From Sphagnum magellanicum (lineage: Eukaryota > Streptophyta > Sphagnopsida > Sphagnales > Sphagnaceae): a DNA stretch of 64,000 nt. Each line of letters starts with the position of its first letter. The first letter of the stretch is position 1. The notes below the pieces were generated by a model, which saw only the letters and a list, made by a program, of their open reading frames with translations, searched no databases and was not told the DNA's origin. The stretch is from contig CM038911.1 in NCBI GenBank assembly GCA_021904315.1, forward strand, positions 11,195,390 through 11,259,389, read 5' to 3'. Shown piece by piece: positions 60,919 through 64,000 of the stretch. Made by a program: the position numbers and the translations under genes.

Positions 60919-62405
60919 GAGGGGAAGGAGGAGGATGTTTCTCCCTGGATCTACAGGTGTGGTTGAAACCTACATCCTCTACTCTCTGTTGCAAGCTCGT
61001 CTCTGAAACTTATTGTAAGAGATTGTGTGACCAAGCTTATCTTTAACCTTACCAAGCTCCTCCCTTTTGAGTCTCGAATGCAGAAAGAAAATTGTAGTAG
61101 ACGGTCCAGAAAAGCATTCAAGGTTAGAATTCAGGATTTTGGGTTGAAGGATCTGGGTCTGGATCTGTTGCAAAATCTGTTTTCACATTGTGGGTTGGGC
61201 AGGTGGGGATGAGAGAGACAGAGACAGAGACAGAGACAGAGATATTTGCAGCAGGGATGAGGTTTGTGGCTGGGAAGTGGAGGGAAGTGGAGCATGAATT
61301 AGGCAAGAAAAGGGTCTAAGGTTTTGTTTGTTTTTGGAGATGGGAAGAGAAGAGGGGAGAAGAGGAAGAAGCAGGAGGAGATTGAGATGTTTGCAACAGC
61401 AGTAAGGCTGTTTGCAAATAAGGCAAGAGTATGAGAATCTGGGCCTGTCCGGTTTCTGATCCTGGGGAGCAAGTGCAATCTGCCTTGGAAACTCTTGTCA
61501 ATATCCTCAAAGAGCATCAACCCTCACTGTGAAAGGCTGCTGGCAGCATGTTTCTCAGGTATGGGTTTTCAGATCTCTATTTGTGCTCAGATTGCAAGTC
61601 TCTGGTTCACTTTTGATCATTGAGCTCTCTTGGATCATTCCTCTCTTTCTTCTCTCTTTTGCAATGGGTATACAGCTGCAGAGCACTGCCTGGCCATTAA
61701 GAGAAGAGGAAACTAATTAGAGAATACAGGTTTGAGAGGCAAGAGGCACGTGAAACTGATGCTGCAGCAGATGAGGGAGAAGAAACAAGTGAAACTTGTG
61801 GGCAACTCCACAGGGAAGGGTCCTTTTGATGAGTTTATTTTCTATGTGGAAACAGCCAAAGTAGTGAGAAACAAAGCCAGCACCACTTCACAAGATGACA
61901 CAGCAGTAGTTGAAACTGTTCCTTCCACTTGAGGAACATGAAGACAAGATGATGTGCACACCCAATGGTTTGTCTCCTGTCCCTTGCCTGTTCTTACCAG
62001 TTTTTAAGCTCATACATTTGCATGAGGTTGCTGACAAGATGTGCACAGCCAGTGGTTTGTCTCTTCCCTTGCCTATTCTTACCAGTTTTTGAGTTTAGAC
62101 ATTACCTGAGGCTCCTGACAAGATGTCTACGGCTGATTTGCTCCTTTGCTTGTGTCTCTTCTTACCAGTTTTTGTGCTTGTACACTTCATGATGCTCCAT
62201 ACTGCTGATTCTCTATGAACCAGAGGATATGTGGAGAAGGATGATTAGTTTTTGGAGTTTTATGCTTCAAACCCATTCTGTCAAAGGGCTTCCTGAAATT
62301 ACTTGCAGTTCTTCAATGCTATTGGTGATGAAAGTGATCATCTGACACTTCGTGAGCAACTCTCATTAGGCTATGACTGCACTCATTGTCATGTTACTGT
62401 TGAAC
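60476..62405 (+). repeat. Long copy (or two parts) of the dispersed repeat also in the CCCH/RRM intron
   Basis: The left 100 bp and the right 100 bp match the two halves of 50435-50715 in the same order. The intervening 1.7 kb is absent from the short copy and contains GA and GAGACA microsatellites (60890-60912, 61205-61240) and a tandem array at 61943. No coding frame with a known domain lies inside. It may be a retroelement, a segmental duplication, or shared 3'-flank sequence. Confidence 0.55.
61943..62190. repeat. Three tandem ~85-bp units
   Basis: Units begin GACAAGATG(A)TGTGCACA or similar at about 61944, 62033 and 62118, and each contains TTCTTACCAGTTTTT. The third unit is more diverged. 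Spacing is 84-89 bp. Confidence 0.75.
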
Positions 62406-62808
62406 TATGAAACTCAGCCTACGGAATCCCCTAGGATTCAAGTGTCCAAATACTCTAGGATTTGAAGTTGCCTTCTTCTAACATGGTTTTGGTGAGAACC
62501 CAATGGGTTGGTGTTCTAGCACTCATCTAATGGAATTGAAAAGCATGCAGGGATGAGCTTGAACTGACCAGCACTTTGGTTGTGGAACATTGTCATTGAA
62601 ACTCTTCACTGGCATGTCTTGTGCAGTCCTAGGACTTCCTGCTCCAAGTAGATAAGTCAAGTGATGGAGACCAACTCAAAGAAACACTCCAGACTCAAGT
62701 AAAGATCTGATGCCCATGTGTGATGCACAAAACTGTGCTTCAGTCACATAGTCTAGCCAAAGAAGGAATTCAAAATTGAATTTCAGATCAAAAATCTGTC
62801 ATTGCAAG

Positions 62809-63300
62809 TTACCAACCCCGGAACTCACGCCCAAGATAATGTTGCTGAACATAACGGTCTTGTAGAATCTCATCAGGTTTTCCTGATGCCAGGACCTGAC
62901 CATTATGTACCATATATGCACGCTCACAAATCCACAATGTCTCATTCACATTATGGTCTGTAATGAGTATGCCCATGCCCATGACCTCACATAACCGTCT
63001 TAGTTGTTTCTGAATCCCAGTCACACCAATAGGATCAACCCCTGCAAATGGCTCATCAATAAGTACAATTTTAGGAGGGCCGCCATAAGCACAATTTGAT
63101 GCCAAAGCTCGAGCAAGTTCTGTCTGTCTGCGCTCTCCTCCTGATAAGGCTCTTCCAAGAGTATTCCCAACATCTTGCAAGCAGAATTCTTCCAATAGCT
63201 CTTCTATGCGCAGATTATGTGCATCTTGCTCCAAACCCGTCTCTTGCAATATTAACCGGATGTTATCTCTGACTGAAAGCCCACGAAATACACTTGGCTC
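62809..63300 (-). CDS. LptB-like ABC transporter ATPase, last exon (163 aa, 5' part outside window)
   Basis: The exon begins after an AATCAG acceptor at 63301 and ends with a stop at 62809. Within the fragment are the signature LSGGERR (52-58), Walker B VLIDEPFAGVDP (79-90) with catalytic E83, and the switch histidine in ITDHN (H116). The line ILITDHNVNETLWICERAYM and the end DRYVQQHYLGREF closely follow bacterial LptB, the ATPase of lipopolysaccharide export, and its cyanobacterial relatives. A short insertion (about NCAYGGPP) separates signature and Walker B compared with LptB. Walker A must lie in upstream exons beyond 64000. A plastid-located, cyanobacterium-derived protein is likely but inferred. 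It is convergent with the UCP3-like gene. Confidence 0.85.
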   Translation of the reverse strand, partial: EPSVFRGLSVRDNIRLILQETGLEQDAHNLRIEELLEEFCLQDVGNTLGRALSGGERRQTELARALASNCAYGGPPKIVLIDEPFAGVDPIGVTGIQKQLRRLCEVMGMGILITDHNVNETLWICERAYMVHNGQVLASGKPDEILQDRYVQQHYLGREFRGW

Positions 63301-63664
63301 CTGATTACACACACTTACATTTCTATGTGAAAATGAGCAGAAAAACATCAGAAATTGGTGAGTTGATCTCAGAACCACCACCACAATGATCTCACCAACA
63401 ACTAAGAAACAGCATACTAGGTACACACAAAATGACAAACACAAACAAAAAATGCAGTTGGTTCAAGCAAATCTTAAGGAACTAAGCACAATAACTTCCT
63501 GGCTCAAATTCTCTGGGTGTAAAACTCAACAGATTTTAGTTTTGCAAAATTAGGGATTGTGGTGAAACTGGATATCATGAGAACAAGTGTGGATATTATG
63601 ATGGACATTATCCCATGCTCTCAAACCCTGGTGTCAGATAGGCAAATTCAATACTAAGAATTCA

Positions 63665-63845
63665 TTACAGGACTGAGAGAATGCACTACAACCCAAGATT
63701 TGATACTATAAATTACATGACTGAGACAATGGATGACAACCCAAGATTTGATACTACAAATTACATGACTGAGACAATGGACTACAACACAAGATTTGAT
63801 ACTGCAACCTACAGGACTGAGAGAAATGGACTACAACCCAATTTC
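63665..63845 (+). repeat. 48-bp tandem array, ~3.7 units, inside an intron of the ABC gene
   Basis: CCAAGATTTGATACTA recurs at about 63693, 63741 and 63789, a period of exactly 48 bp. Read on the plus strand it is open and gives repeats of (Y/D)N(P/T)RFDT..YMTETMD. It lies antisense within what must be an intron of the minus-strand ABC gene. Its being open in one frame may be chance, because the period is a multiple of three. Confidence 0.85.
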
Positions 63846-64000
63846 AACACAAATGTGAAGGAGAAGAACAAACGAATTTAGGTCTTGTGCACCCAAAAAA
63901 ATTAGCTCAACTGCAGAAGCAAGAAATTCATAAGCTGTGAAAATCATACAGCTTTGGGTGTGTAGAAGATGAAGAGAAAGGAGACAAAGACTCAGAGATG

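Noticed and set aside
61732-61932. 66-codon frame with KLMLQQMREKKQVKL
   Set aside because: No family recognised, no flanking splice sites that extend it, and it lies within a repeat-rich stretch.
1-64000. CRISPR array, bacterial operons or phage genes
   Set aside because: Introns, plant gene families and plant transposons throughout; the tandem arrays lack a constant repeat with unique spacers.

Overview
The window is nuclear DNA of a land plant. The protein-coding genes are split by many short GT-AG introns. Every gene I can name has its closest recognised relatives in plants: an RLCK-VII kinase, the TGN protein HLB1, mitochondrial carrier UCP3 and the plant CCCH/RRM protein C3H41. Interstitial TTTAGGG (plant telomere-type) motifs are present. 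The lineage cannot be fixed from sequence alone. An LptB-type ABC ATPase and the kinds of transposons seen make a seed-free plant (bryophyte, lycophyte or fern) plausible, but that is inference with low confidence.

Genes. Six genes can be supported, five complete and one cut by the window end. (1) 11339-13748, minus: RLCK-VII-4 (PCRK/PBL19-like) cytoplasmic kinase, 4 exons, 588 aa. (2) 28456-34648, minus: HLB1-like TPR protein, 14 exons, about 763 aa, including a 30-nt micro-exon. (3) 41768-43812, plus: multi-pass membrane protein of unknown function, 3 exons. (4) 47958-53264, plus: CCCH zinc finger/RRM protein of the RBM26/27-C3H41 family, 6 exons, about 1019 aa. (5) 59196-60301, plus: mitochondrial carrier of the UCP3 type, 2 exons, 307 aa. 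(6) 62809-63300, minus: last exon of an LptB-like ABC ATPase whose other exons lie beyond the right edge. All joins were checked for reading phase by hand. The genes do not form a pathway: signalling, trafficking, RNA metabolism and mitochondrial transport sit side by side, as is usual in plant chromosomes.

Transposon-rich stretches. 1-11 kb, 14.6-27 kb and 35.5-41.4 kb are AT-rich and hold decayed mobile DNA. They include two inverted-repeat elements (2551-2932, 5166-5829), a 4.4-kb CACTA element with ATA target duplications (6524-10926), a decayed non-LTR retrotransposon (about 15700-18250, minus), a decayed PIF/Harbinger transposase facing a decayed trihelix/Myb-SANT-like gene (19050-21060), two decayed pogo-like transposases (26090-26990 plus; 38280-39330 minus), and a TA-flanked MITE inserted into a tandem array whose other units show the empty site (24457-25190). 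A repeat family with shared ends and different internal tandem arrays occurs at 23130-23690 and 35545-36030.

Tandem repeats are unusually common, with periods of 37, 47, 48, 69, 79, 83, 85, 90, 93 and 115 bp. Two strong intergenic hairpins (14823-14875 and 46045-46108) are not explained by any gene. No tRNA, rRNA or CRISPR array was seen.
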